Assembly (NCBI RefSeq): GCF_000964545.1
Contig: NZ_BBVD01000001.1
Span: forward strand, 186,001-250,000
DNA length: 64,000 bases
DNA from: Comamonas thiooxydans
GTDB lineage: Bacteria > Pseudomonadota > Gammaproteobacteria > Burkholderiales > Burkholderiaceae_C
Reading direction: 5' to 3'
Under the pieces are notes generated by a model. It was not told where the DNA came from and ran no database searches. It saw only the letters and a list, made by a program, of their open reading frames with translations. Position numbers and translations under genes: made by a program. Below, one piece after another: positions 7,886 through 16,328 of the stretch (position 1 is the stretch's first letter; every line of letters starts with the position of its first letter).

Positions 7886-8140
7886 TCAGCCCCCCGTCAC
7901 TGGCGGAAAAAATGCCACTTCGTCGCCATTGCTGAGCACGGCATCGGCATCGCAGATATCCTGGTTCAGCGCCATGCGCACAGCCTTGCTGGCAGCCAGC
8001 ACCTGGGCAGCCGCATCGCTGCGGCTCATCAGTTGCTCGCGCAATGCTCCCACAGTGGCTGCCGGGGTCTGCAGGCTTTCGCTGCCCGTACCCAAGGCTT
8101 CCCGGATAGAGGCGAAATATCGAATCGTAACGGTCTTCAT
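7886..8140 (-). CDS. moaD: Molybdopterin synthase sulfur-carrier subunit MoaD
   Basis: This 84-residue ubiquitin-fold protein begins with VTIRYFASIREALG and ends with the required Gly-Gly (FFPPVTGG). The terminal glycine is adenylated and thiocarboxylated, and then donates sulfur to precursor Z in the MoaE active site. It follows moeA after 11 nt on the same strand, with mobB upstream, so molybdenum-cofactor functions are grouped here. The normal neighbour moaE is missing from this place and lies at 1622-2080. A terminator follows directly. Confidence 0.95.
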   Translation of the reverse strand: MKTVTIRYFASIREALGTGSESLQTPAATVGALREQLMSRSDAAAQVLAASKAVRMALNQDICDADAVLSNGDEVAFFPPVTGG

Positions 8141-8151
8141 CTACAACTCCA

Positions 8152-9408
8152 TCAGGCCATGAGCTCGGCAAACGGGATAAAGCGCACACTGTCGCCCATG
8201 GCAATCGTGGTGCCGGCAGGGTTGTCCACCACGCCGTCGCCCCAAGCCGTGGAAGTCAGCACGCCCGAGCTCTGGTTTCTGAACAGCTCCAGTCCGCCAC
8301 GCTCGTTGTAGCGCACTCGCAAAAACTCTCTGCGCTTGTCGCCCTTTGGCCAAACGAAATCGGCGCGCGCCTCTATGGCTCGCGGCAGCACATGCTGCAC
8401 GCCCTGCAGACGCAGCAGGAACGGGCGCACCAGCACCTGGAAGGTGACAAAGCTGGAGACCGGGTTGCCCGGCAGACCGATGAAATGCGCAAAGCCCGTG
8501 CCGGACTCGCGATTGACGCGGCCATAGGCAAAAGGCTTGCCAGGCTTGATGTTGATCTGCCAGAGGTCCAGCTGACCCAGCTCCTGCACTGCGGGCTTGA
8601 TATGGTCTTCCTCGCCCACGGAGACGCCGCCGCTGGTGACGATCACGTCGTGGTCCATGGCGGCATCGGCCAGCGCGGCAATCGTGGCCTCGCGGTCATC
8701 GGGAACAATGCCCAGATCCGTCACCTCGCAGCCCATGCGCAGCAGCAATGCACGCAGGAAGAAGCGGTTGCTGTTGTAGATGCTGCCCGCTGGCATGTCC
8801 TGCGGTGCCACGGTACCGGGCATGACCAGTTCGTCGCCGGTGGAGAACAGGGCCACACGCGGCTTGCGTGCCACCTGCAGGCTGGCAAAGCCCATGCTGG
8901 CTGCAAGACCCAGATGGGCCGGAGTGAGGCGGGTACCGGCTTCGATCACGGTGGCGCCCTGCGTGATGTCCTCGCCCGCGCGGCGAATCCACTGCCCAGC
9001 CCTGGGCTGGGCCTTGATGCGCACGCGGCCGTCCTCGAGCAATTCGCAGTCCTCCTGCATGACGATGGCATCGGCCCCGGCCGGCACGGGCGCACCCGTG
9101 AAGATCCGGGCGACGGAGCCAGCGGCCAGCGCCTCGGGCGAGGTGCCGGCAGGGATGCGCTGCGACACCGGCAGCACCGCAGCGCCGTCGGCACATTCGG
9201 CGATGCGCACCGCATAGCCGTCCATGGCCGAGTTGTCCTGAGGCGGCACTTGCAGCGGCGAGACGGCGGCCTGCAGCAGCACGCGGCCATCGGCATCAAA
9301 GGTGTCCACCATCTGTGCGCCGGCCTGGGGCTGGGCATGGGCCAGCAGCTCCTGCAGGGCTTCATCCAGAGGCTTGAGCGGCTTGCGAGGCGTCTGTGGT
9401 GCTTGCAT
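8152..9408 (-). CDS. moeA: Molybdopterin molybdenumtransferase MoeA
   Basis: MoeA (418 residues) inserts molybdate into adenylated molybdopterin. Visible motifs are PPQDNSAMDGYAVR near the N-terminus, RIFTGAPVPAGADAIVMQED, the LFSTGDELV strand-loop, VTSGGVSVGEEDH and the GLPGNPVSSFV segment of the MPT-binding domain. The start MQAPQTP at 9408 is preferred over an upstream in-frame start at 9465, which would overlap mobB. The gene is 14 nt after mobB and 11 nt before moaD, in one unit with them. Confidence 0.95.
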   Translation of the reverse strand: MQAPQTPRKPLKPLDEALQELLAHAQPQAGAQMVDTFDADGRVLLQAAVSPLQVPPQDNSAMDGYAVRIAECADGAAVLPVSQRIPAGTSPEALAAGSVARIFTGAPVPAGADAIVMQEDCELLEDGRVRIKAQPRAGQWIRRAGEDITQGATVIEAGTRLTPAHLGLAASMGFASLQVARKPRVALFSTGDELVMPGTVAPQDMPAGSIYNSNRFFLRALLLRMGCEVTDLGIVPDDREATIAALADAAMDHDVIVTSGGVSVGEEDHIKPAVQELGQLDLWQINIKPGKPFAYGRVNRESGTGFAHFIGLPGNPVSSFVTFQVLVRPFLLRLQGVQHVLPRAIEARADFVWPKGDKRREFLRVRYNERGGLELFRNQSSGVLTSTAWGDGVVDNPAGTTIAMGDSVRFIPFAELMA

Positions 9409-9422
9409 TGCTGTGTCTTTCC

Positions 9423-9965
9423 TTAGTTCTTGTATTGCAGAGAGTCCGAATGAGCCAGCAGCCATTGCAGCACAAGCTGGGGCTGGTTCAGATCCAGCAC
9501 GGGCTGGACGGGCGCTTGCGGCAGGTCATGGGCAGCGTCGGTGGCCACTGCCAGCACCCGAGGGTCATGCGCAAACAGCGGCTCCAGACTTTTGCCTTTA
9601 TCCAGCCTGTCCTGCTGCCGCCGCCAGACCTCTATCTTGGGCAGCTCGCCATGCTTGAAGCCTTCGACCAGCACCCAGTCCACGCTGGGATCCAGCTGCG
9701 CCAGCATATGGTGCACGCTCAGCTGAGCAGGCTGCTCGTATTCGCGCATCAGCGCCATGCGTCTATCGGACGCGAGCAGCACTTCATAAGCGCCAGCCTT
9801 GCGGTGACGCCAGCTGTCCTTGCCCTCGCGATCCACATCAAAGTCATGGTGGGCATGCTTGATGACCGAGACCCTGAGTCCGCGCTGCTTCATCAGCATC
9901 ACCAGCGCCTCGACCAAGGCGGTCTTGCCCGCGCCCGAATATCCGGCAAAGCCTATGACCTTCAT
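9423..9965 (-). CDS. mobB: Molybdopterin-guanine dinucleotide biosynthesis adaptor MobB
   Basis: This 180-residue GTP-binding protein has a P-loop GYSGAGKT at residues 8-15, a KHAHHDFDVD segment and DWVLVEGFKHG, all typical of MobB. MobB assists MobA in attaching GMP to molybdopterin; MobA itself is not in this window. It lies between thrC and moeA on the same strand. The gap to thrC (about 130 nt) contains a 46-bp dispersed repeat. Confidence 0.93.
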   Translation of the reverse strand: MKVIGFAGYSGAGKTALVEALVMLMKQRGLRVSVIKHAHHDFDVDREGKDSWRHRKAGAYEVLLASDRRMALMREYEQPAQLSVHHMLAQLDPSVDWVLVEGFKHGELPKIEVWRRQQDRLDKGKSLEPLFAHDPRVLAVATDAAHDLPQAPVQPVLDLNQPQLVLQWLLAHSDSLQYKN

Positions 9966-9985
9966 CTTGATTTCAATATATTTTT

Positions 9986-10031
9986 GATAGCTACCAACAC
10001 TCTATGGGTAAGCGAAAAATACCAATTTCAT
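9986..10031 (+). repeat. 46-bp GATAGCT element, copy 1
   Basis: The element has head GATAGCT at positions 1-7, AAGCG at 25-29 and tail AATTTCAT at 39-46. It lies between mobB and thrC. The same spacing is kept in copies at 14308, 38728, 50581, 55420 and 55873. Confidence 0.7.
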
Positions 10032-10093
10032 CCAAAGAAAAAAGCACCTGTCGCCAAGCCACAGATGCTTTTCAAGCTTAACGCCGCAGGACT

Positions 10094-11518
10094 TTATCTG
10101 CAGTTTTCGGCGATAAAGGCCTTGACCTTGTCCACGTCGGAGGACATGACGACCACACGCTTGGGCAGGTCTTCGATGCCGTTGAACTTGGCGGGACGGT
10201 CGGGCTGGCGGCCCAACGCTTCTTCGATAGTCGCCGCAAACTTGATGGGCAGAGCGGTTTCCAGCACCAGCATGGGCTCGGCGCCCAGATGCTCTCGCGC
10301 CACCTTCACGCCGTCGGCGGTATGGGTGTCGATCATCTGACCAAAGCGCTCGAAAGTGTCCTTGATGGTGGCCAGACGGTCGGCGTGCGTGCTCTTGCCG
10401 CTCACAAAACCGTACTTGCCGGCCGCATCCTTGAAGGCGGGATCTGTGTTCAGATCGAACTTGCCGGCCTTGGCCACGCCTTCGGCGAACAGCTGCCTGG
10501 TGCGCACGCCGTCGCGTCCCACCAGGTCGAACACAAAGCGCTCGAAATTGCTGGCCTTGGAGATGTCCATCGAGGGGCTCGATGTCTCGTAGGTATTGGC
10601 CGAGCCTCGCACCTGGTAGACGCCGGTGCGGAAGAACTCGTCCAGCACATCGTTTTCGTTGGTGGCCACCACCAGCTTGGCAATGGGCAGACCCATCTGG
10701 CGCGCCACATGGCCTGCGCAAATATTGCCGAAGTTGCCCGAAGGCACGGTGAAGCTCACCTTCTGGTCATTGGAGCGGGTGGCCTGCAGATAGCCGGCAA
10801 AGTAGTAGACCACCTGGGCCAGCAGACGTGCCCAGTTGATGGAGTTGACAGTACCAATCTTGTACTGGGCCTTGAAGGCGTGGTCGTTGGAGACGGCCTT
10901 GACGATATCCTGGCAGTCGTCGAACACACCTTCGATAGCGATGTTGTGGATGTTCTCGTCCTGCAGGCTGAACATCTGCGCCTGCTGGAAGGGGCTCATG
11001 CGACCGTGTGGGCTGGTCATGAAGACGCGCACGCCCTTTTTGCCGCGCATGGCGTATTCGGCCGCACTGCCGGTGTCCCCGCTGGTGGCGCCAAGGATAT
11101 TCAGTTCCTCGTTGCGGCGGGCCAGTTCGTACTCGAACAGATTGCCCAGCAGCTGCATGGCCATGTCCTTGAAGGCCAGCGTGGGGCCGTTGGACAGGGC
11201 TTCGATGTGCAGCACGCCGTCCAGTTGACGCACGGGCACGATGGCGTCGCTGCCAAAAACTTCCCTGGTATAGGTCTTGGCACACAGGGCGCGCAGATCT
11301 TCGGCCGGAATGTCGTCGATATAGAGCGACAGAATCTCGAAGGCCAGGGCCGCATAGCCCTTGTTGGCCAGCGTCTCGCGCAGCTGGCTCAGCTTGGCAT
11401 CGTCGATCTGGGGATACTCGACGGGCAGGTACAGGCCGCCATCGGGAGCCAGGCCTTCGAGCAAAATGTCGCAAAAACGCTTGCGGTCAGCATGGCCGCG
11501 GGTGGACAGATACAGCAT
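10094..11518 (-). CDS. thrC: Threonine synthase
   Basis: ThrC (474 residues) converts O-phosphohomoserine to threonine with PLP. The opening MLYLSTRGHADRKRFCDILLEG is the long-type ThrC N-terminus of proteobacteria and yeast. The PLP lysine is in LSNGPTLAFKDMAMQ, and the phosphate-binding loops TSGDTGSAAEYA and VPSGNFGNICAG are intact. hom is encoded upstream on the same strand, but an exported-protein gene and a terminator lie between them, so coupling of the two threonine genes is weaker than usual. mobB follows downstream. Confidence 0.96.
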   Translation of the reverse strand: MLYLSTRGHADRKRFCDILLEGLAPDGGLYLPVEYPQIDDAKLSQLRETLANKGYAALAFEILSLYIDDIPAEDLRALCAKTYTREVFGSDAIVPVRQLDGVLHIEALSNGPTLAFKDMAMQLLGNLFEYELARRNEELNILGATSGDTGSAAEYAMRGKKGVRVFMTSPHGRMSPFQQAQMFSLQDENIHNIAIEGVFDDCQDIVKAVSNDHAFKAQYKIGTVNSINWARLLAQVVYYFAGYLQATRSNDQKVSFTVPSGNFGNICAGHVARQMGLPIAKLVVATNENDVLDEFFRTGVYQVRGSANTYETSSPSMDISKASNFERFVFDLVGRDGVRTRQLFAEGVAKAGKFDLNTDPAFKDAAGKYGFVSGKSTHADRLATIKDTFERFGQMIDTHTADGVKVAREHLGAEPMLVLETALPIKFAATIEEALGRQPDRPAKFNGIEDLPKRVVVMSSDVDKVKAFIAENCR

Positions 11519-11673
11519 CTCAAACTCGCCAAAAACTAAAATTCGGAACGGACAGCCAAACGGACAGAAGTCATGCCGCCAAGCCGACCATTATCGGTCA
11601 GCAAGCCCGATTTGACTGTGCGCGAATGCAGAGACCGGCCAACGCCATTGCCTCATATCGTGCCGGAAGGGGC

Positions 11674-12951
11674 TCAGGGCTGGAAATAGCGTTGCGCCCC
11701 CGGCTTGGTATAGGCCTTCAGCTCCTTGAACGGGACACTGACGCCGCTGCCAAGGCACACACCCATGGCATGGCCTATGCCTGAAATCACAAAGCTCATC
11801 TTGTCGGGCTTGTCGAACATCAGCGCCATGTACTGGGGCAGCAACTCGGTGCACTCCTTGTCATCCTCGGAATGCCGGTTCACGGCCTTGCTCAGAAAAC
11901 GCGACAGCCGATCACCATACTCCAGCTTGTACTCGCCATATTTCACGTCCTTGAGCAGGCGGGTGAAGTCCATATAGCCGCCCCGCAGCAAGTCCAGCAC
12001 AAAGGGGTCGTAATGATTGTTGGGGTGCGCGCCACCGCAACCGGTTGAACCGGACTCCACCACACTCATCAAGGCGCTTGAGAGGTAGGTCACCTTGATC
12101 GACTCGTTATTGAAGTCCCCCAGCGAGCCTGCCGCCGGGCCAGCGTTCTGGTAGATCGAGCCCACACAGGCCAGCGCCTCCAGACTCATGGCCCAGTGGC
12201 GCTGCTCCAGAACGGTATTGGTCTGCGCCAGAATTTTGCTATCCGGGTGACGCGTGAGGCGCGGATACCAGAACTGGGTACGCGCATCGCGCACCGGCCT
12301 CCAGGCCAGCGTGGGGCTGACCACCACTTCCTTGCCCTGCTCCAGCTTTTGCTCGGCCACTTTCAGATAGTCGTAGGGCGTGGCCTTTGCCGAGATGGCA
12401 ACGCCCGATGCAATACCGCTGCCCGCACCTTGCACAATCGCCAACGTCACGGCCTCCACACCGAATGGCGCTATCTTTTCAGGGTCGTACTGCGCAATAT
12501 GGGTAAGGGCTAGCGGCAGTTTTTTGCCGTGAATATCATCCAACCACTCACCAGCCAAAGCACTGCCTTGCTGGCGCAGTTGCCAAACAATGCGGCGCTG
12601 TTGGGAGTCGGTCAACACGGGAGGCTCGCCACCGCTTTCACGCGCCCAGTCGTTATTCAAAGGACGTGCCTCAGACAGCGCATTCAGCGAGCCCCGGAGT
12701 GGAATATCCACTCCATGCCGCAGATAGAAATAGCGCCCCTGGCGTTCACCACCCTCACCCGGCTTGCCCAGCTCCATCACCACCGCCGAGCCGCCCAGCG
12801 TGCCACGATAGACATCGACGGGCGCCGCTTGCGCACCCGCTGCCACCAAAAACAAAAAGGCTGGCGCCATGGGGCGCCAGCCTTTGAAGGAGTTTGCAAT
12901 ACCGACACCGCACTGAACAGGGAATAAACCGGTTTGAGTGCGACGGTACAT
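11674..12951 (-). CDS. Exported protein of unknown function between hom and thrC
   Basis: This is a protein of up to 425 residues. A hydrophobic stretch FLFLVAAGAQA ending in an Ala-x-Ala site predicts export to the periplasm. The mature start has YRGTLGGSAVVMELGKPG and GRYFYLRHGVDIPLRG, a beta-rich module seen in many uncharacterised secreted proteins; the rest, with several Cys (GCGGAHPNNHYDPF), is not recognised. Two starts are possible. The ATG at 12951 has AAGGA eight bases upstream; the ATG at 12870 gives a compact signal peptide but lies inside the loop of the hom terminator. The gene interrupts the hom-thrC pair. Confidence 0.7.
   Translation of the reverse strand: MYRRTQTGLFPVQCGVGIANSFKGWRPMAPAFLFLVAAGAQAAPVDVYRGTLGGSAVVMELGKPGEGGERQGRYFYLRHGVDIPLRGSLNALSEARPLNNDWARESGGEPPVLTDSQQRRIVWQLRQQGSALAGEWLDDIHGKKLPLALTHIAQYDPEKIAPFGVEAVTLAIVQGAGSGIASGVAISAKATPYDYLKVAEQKLEQGKEVVVSPTLAWRPVRDARTQFWYPRLTRHPDSKILAQTNTVLEQRHWAMSLEALACVGSIYQNAGPAAGSLGDFNNESIKVTYLSSALMSVVESGSTGCGGAHPNNHYDPFVLDLLRGGYMDFTRLLKDVKYGEYKLEYGDRLSRFLSKAVNRHSEDDKECTELLPQYMALMFDKPDKMSFVISGIGHAMGVCLGSGVSVPFKELKAYTKPGAQRYFQP
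12846..12885 (-). terminator. hom terminator overlapping the start of the next gene
   Basis: A perfect 13-bp stem (12873-12885 with 12856-12868, four-base loop) is followed on the minus strand by TTGTTTTTGG, an excellent rho-independent terminator 77 nt after the hom stop. The loop contains the ATG at 12870 of the exported-protein gene, and the T-tract encodes its signal-peptide Phe-Leu run. Confidence 0.8.
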
Positions 12952-12961
12952 GCTCAAGTCC

Positions 12962-14296
12962 TTAGTTCAGCTCTTCCTTGCGGATGCGGGTGATGGGAGC
13001 CAGCACCGTGGGCAAGCCCTGGATTTCGGCCAGGGCCTTGTCCATATCCCCTTCGCGCGTGTCGTGCGTGAGAATGATCAGATCGGTCTGGGTCGAGCCT
13101 TCGCCGCCCACTTCGTCGGCCTCGCGCTGCAGCACCGCATCGATGCTGATGCCGGCACCGGCCAGCAGGCCGGTGATCTTGGCCAGCACTCCGGCTTCGT
13201 CAGCCACGCGGATGCGCAGGTAGTAGCTGGTCACGACCTCGGCCATGGGCAGCACGGGCAGCTCGCTGCCGGCTGCAGCCAGGCTGCTGCTCTGGAAGGC
13301 CAGGGCAGGCACGCGGTGAGCAGGATCGGAGCCGTCCATGCGGGCGATATCCACCAGGTCGGCCACCACGGCGGAAGCGGTGGGCTCGGACCCGGCGCCC
13401 TTGCCGTAGTACAGCGTGGTGCCCACGGCATCGCCGTTCACCACCACGGCGTTCATCGCGCCTTCCACATTGGCGATCAGACGCTTGGAAGGAACCAGCG
13501 AGGGGTGCACACGCAGCTCGATGCCCTTGTCCGTGCGCTTGGTGATGCCCAGCAGCTTGATGCGGTAGCCCAGTTGCTCTGCGTAACGGATATCGGCACC
13601 GGCCAGCTTGGTGATGCCTTCAACATAGGCCTTGTCAAACTGCACGGGAATGCCGAAGGCAATCGCGCTCATCAGCGTGGCCTTGTGGGCAGCGTCCACA
13701 CCCTCGATGTCGAAGGTGGGGTCGGCTTCGGCGTAGCCCAGACGCTGTGCTTCCTTGAGCACCACGTCGAAGTCCAGGCCCTTGTCGCGCATTTCGGACA
13801 GGATGAAGTTGGTCGTGCCGTTGATGATGCCGGCCACCCACTGGATGGAGTTGGCGGTCAGGCCTTCGCGCAAGGCCTTGATGATGGGAATGCCACCGGC
13901 CACGGCAGCTTCATAGGCCACCATCACGCCCTTCTCGGCTGCGGCCTTGAAGATTTCCGTACCGTGCACGGCCAGCAGAGCCTTGTTGGCGGTCACCACA
14001 TGCTTGCCGGCCGCGATGGCTTCCAGCACCAGGGCCTTGGCAATGCCGTAGCCGCCGATCAGCTCGACCACCACATCAATATCGGGGTTGGCGATGACTT
14101 CACGTGCATCGCCGACCACCTTGACCTTGTCACCCACCACGCTCTTGGCGCGTTCGGTATCCAAGTCGGCGACCATGGTAATTTCAATGCCACGACCCGC
14201 ACGACGGCGAATCTCGTCTTGGTTGCGTTCCAGCACATTGAAAGTACCGCTGCCTACGGTGCCAATGCCCAACAGGCCTACTTGGATGGGTTTCAT
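12962..14296 (-). CDS. hom: Homoserine dehydrogenase
   Basis: Hom (444 residues) reduces aspartate semialdehyde to homoserine for Thr and Met synthesis. The NAD(P)-binding fold begins IQVGLLGIGTVGSGTFNVL, the catalytic domain contains GGIPIIKALREGLTAN and GIINGTTNFILSEM, and a C-terminal ACT domain (YYLRIRVADEAGVLAKITG) is expected to give feedback control by threonine. The start MKPIQVG at 14296 is used; the frame extends five codons upstream. asd, which makes its substrate, is also in this window at 33186. A strong terminator follows the gene. Confidence 0.97.
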   Translation of the reverse strand: MKPIQVGLLGIGTVGSGTFNVLERNQDEIRRRAGRGIEITMVADLDTERAKSVVGDKVKVVGDAREVIANPDIDVVVELIGGYGIAKALVLEAIAAGKHVVTANKALLAVHGTEIFKAAAEKGVMVAYEAAVAGGIPIIKALREGLTANSIQWVAGIINGTTNFILSEMRDKGLDFDVVLKEAQRLGYAEADPTFDIEGVDAAHKATLMSAIAFGIPVQFDKAYVEGITKLAGADIRYAEQLGYRIKLLGITKRTDKGIELRVHPSLVPSKRLIANVEGAMNAVVVNGDAVGTTLYYGKGAGSEPTASAVVADLVDIARMDGSDPAHRVPALAFQSSSLAAAGSELPVLPMAEVVTSYYLRIRVADEAGVLAKITGLLAGAGISIDAVLQREADEVGGEGSTQTDLIILTHDTREGDMDKALAEIQGLPTVLAPITRIRKEELN

Positions 14297-14307
14297 AAGT
14301 TCTAAGG

Positions 14308-14353
14308 TCAAAAAAGCGCTGAAGCGCTCGAAAATCAGGCGCCACCAGCTATC
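14308..14353 (-). repeat. 46-bp GATAGCT element, copy 2
   Basis: Read on the minus strand it starts GATAGCTGG, has GAGCG at positions 25-29 and a T-rich tail. It fills most of the gap between the aminotransferase stop and the hom start. Confidence 0.55.
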
Positions 14354-14364
14354 AAAAAGATGTG

Positions 14365-15654
14365 TTACGCGGCTTTCTCAGCCTTGGCAGGCTTGAGTGC
14401 CTTTTCTGCCGGCACTGCCTTGGGCTTGTCCGTGCCATGGCGCTTGCGGTACTTCTCGAGGAAGGCTGCCAGCCGGTTGATGGCCTCGCGCAGATCTGCC
14501 TCATGCGGCAGGAACACGATGCGGAAGTGATCAGGCTCGGGCCAGTTGAAACCCGTGCCCTGCACCAGCATGACCTTGGTTTCCTGCAGCACTTCGAGGA
14601 AGAATTCCTGGTCGTCCTGGATAGGGTAGACGGCGGGATCGAGGCGCGGGAACATGTATAGCGCGCCCTGAGGCTTGACGCAGCTCACGCCGGGAATGGC
14701 GTTGATCAGCTCCCAGGCCAGATCGCGCTGCACACGCAGGCGACCGCCCTCCTGCACCAGGGCGTCGATGCTCTGGTGGCCGCCAAGCGCCGTCTGCACG
14801 GCCCACTGGCCGGGCACATTGGCGCACAGGCGCATGTTGGAGAGCATGTTCAGGCCCTCGATGTAATCCTTGGCGGGCTTTTTGTCGCCCGAAATCACCA
14901 TCCAGCCGGCACGGTAGCCGCAGGAGCGGTAGGCCTTGGAGAGGGAATTGAAGGTGATGGTCAGCACATCGATGGACAGGCTGCCCAGCGGCGTGTGCTT
15001 GGCATCCTCGTACAGCACCTTGTCGTAGACCTCGTCTGCGAAGATGACCAGGCCATGTTCGCGCGCCAGCTCCACGATCTGCAGCAGCAGCTCCCTGGAG
15101 TACAGCGCACCCGTAGGATTGTTGGGGTTGATGACGACGATGCCCTTGGTGCGCGGCGTGATCTTGGCGCGGATGTCGTCCATATTGGGCATCCAGCCAT
15201 TGGACTCGTCGCACATGTAATGCACGGGCGTGCCGCCGGACAGGCTGGTGGCAGCCGTCCACAACGGATAGTCGGGCGCAGGCAGCAGCATCTCGTCGCC
15301 ATTGTCCAGCAGCGCGTTGGTGGCCAGGCTGATCAGTTCCGAAGCACCGTTGCCCAGATAGATGTCGTCCAGCGTCACGCCCTTGATGCCCTGGCGCTGG
15401 GTTTCATGCATCACGGCCTTGCGCGCCGCGAAAATGCCCTTGCTGTCAGAGTAGCCTGCCGAGTTGGGCAGGTTGCGGATCATGTCCTGCTGCACTTCCT
15501 CGGGAGCATCGAAGCCGAACACGGCCAGATTGCCGATATTGAGCTTAATGATCTTCTGGCCGTCGTCCTCCATCTTCTTCGCCGCGTCCATGATCGGCCC
15601 GCGGATGTCGTAACAGACGTTTGCTAACTTGGCGGATTTTTGAACGGTTTTCAT
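14365..15654 (-). CDS. alaA: PLP-dependent alanine/aspartate-type aminotransferase (AlaA-like)
   Basis: This is a 429-residue fold-type I aminotransferase. Signature parts are LNIGNLAVFGF, SAGYSDSKGIFAAR, INPNNPTGALYS, FADEVYDKVLYE and the PLP lysine in FNSLSKAYRSCGYRAGW. This matches the AlaA group (glutamate-pyruvate aminotransferase), which makes alanine. The C-terminus carries an extra Lys/Ala-rich tail (KPKAVPAEKALKPAKAEKAA) not needed for the fold. It lies just upstream of hom on the same strand with a 68-nt gap, so co-transcription is likely. The exact substrate pair is by family likeness. Confidence 0.85.
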   Translation of the reverse strand: MKTVQKSAKLANVCYDIRGPIMDAAKKMEDDGQKIIKLNIGNLAVFGFDAPEEVQQDMIRNLPNSAGYSDSKGIFAARKAVMHETQRQGIKGVTLDDIYLGNGASELISLATNALLDNGDEMLLPAPDYPLWTAATSLSGGTPVHYMCDESNGWMPNMDDIRAKITPRTKGIVVINPNNPTGALYSRELLLQIVELAREHGLVIFADEVYDKVLYEDAKHTPLGSLSIDVLTITFNSLSKAYRSCGYRAGWMVISGDKKPAKDYIEGLNMLSNMRLCANVPGQWAVQTALGGHQSIDALVQEGGRLRVQRDLAWELINAIPGVSCVKPQGALYMFPRLDPAVYPIQDDQEFFLEVLQETKVMLVQGTGFNWPEPDHFRIVFLPHEADLREAINRLAAFLEKYRKRHGTDKPKAVPAEKALKPAKAEKAA

Positions 15655-15820
15655 GCGAATCAATGCAAAAGGATTTCAGGCACGCCAGGGCGCATTAAAC
15701 GCCATGGTGAAACCTATAATTTAAGCACAGTTCCGCGCTGCAGCAATGTCCCCACCCTCTCTGTATGGAGACAGCAGCCATCGCACCCGTCCAGCGCGCC
15801 GATTGCGCACACTCTCCATC

Positions 15821-16189
15821 ATGAAATTTCAGGCAGACAAATCCGATGCGCAAACCATCACCGGCTATGGCCCGGGCTGGATCGCGGTTGACAAGCAAAA
15901 CCACGAAACCAGTCTGCTGGTCGGGGCCCGCGGCCTGCTGACCGAGTGGAACTGCGCCCGTTTCGAAGACCTGACGGCCGAGCATTTCGAGGAACTCGCC
16001 AAGCTGGATGCGGAAGTCGTCCTCTTTGGCAGCGGCAGCAAGAACCGCTTTCCACCCGTGGCCTGGCTCAAGCCGCTGATCGCCAAACGCATTGGCCTGG
16101 AGAGCATGGACACCGCCTCGGCCTGCCGTACCTATAACGTTCTGGCCAGCGAAGGCCGCAACGTAGTCGCAGCCCTGCTGCTAGCATAG
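15821..16189 (+). CDS. Mth938-like domain protein (Xcc1710 type)
   Basis: This 122-residue protein of the Mth938/DUF498 family is recognised by VLFGSGSKNRFP, the long helix that follows it, and the C-terminal TASACRTYNVLASEGRNVVAALL. Relatives are small alpha/beta proteins; a human homologue (NDUFAF3) assists complex I assembly, but the bacterial role is not established. The start MKFQADK at 15821 is chosen because conserved sequence begins there. It is divergent from the aminotransferase and lies before bcp on the same strand. Confidence 0.85.
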   Translation: MKFQADKSDAQTITGYGPGWIAVDKQNHETSLLVGARGLLTEWNCARFEDLTAEHFEELAKLDAEVVLFGSGSKNRFPPVAWLKPLIAKRIGLESMDTASACRTYNVLASEGRNVVAALLLA

Positions 16190-16328
16190 ACTTCTGAGCT
16201 TACATTGAGAGAAATACGTATTTCAGGGTAAAATCGCAGGTTGCGGTTGGGGGCGATCGATTGATAAAAACAAAAATACCACCGACGCCCTCGGCATTTC
16301 AACGAACACACCCGAGAGATACAAGCGC

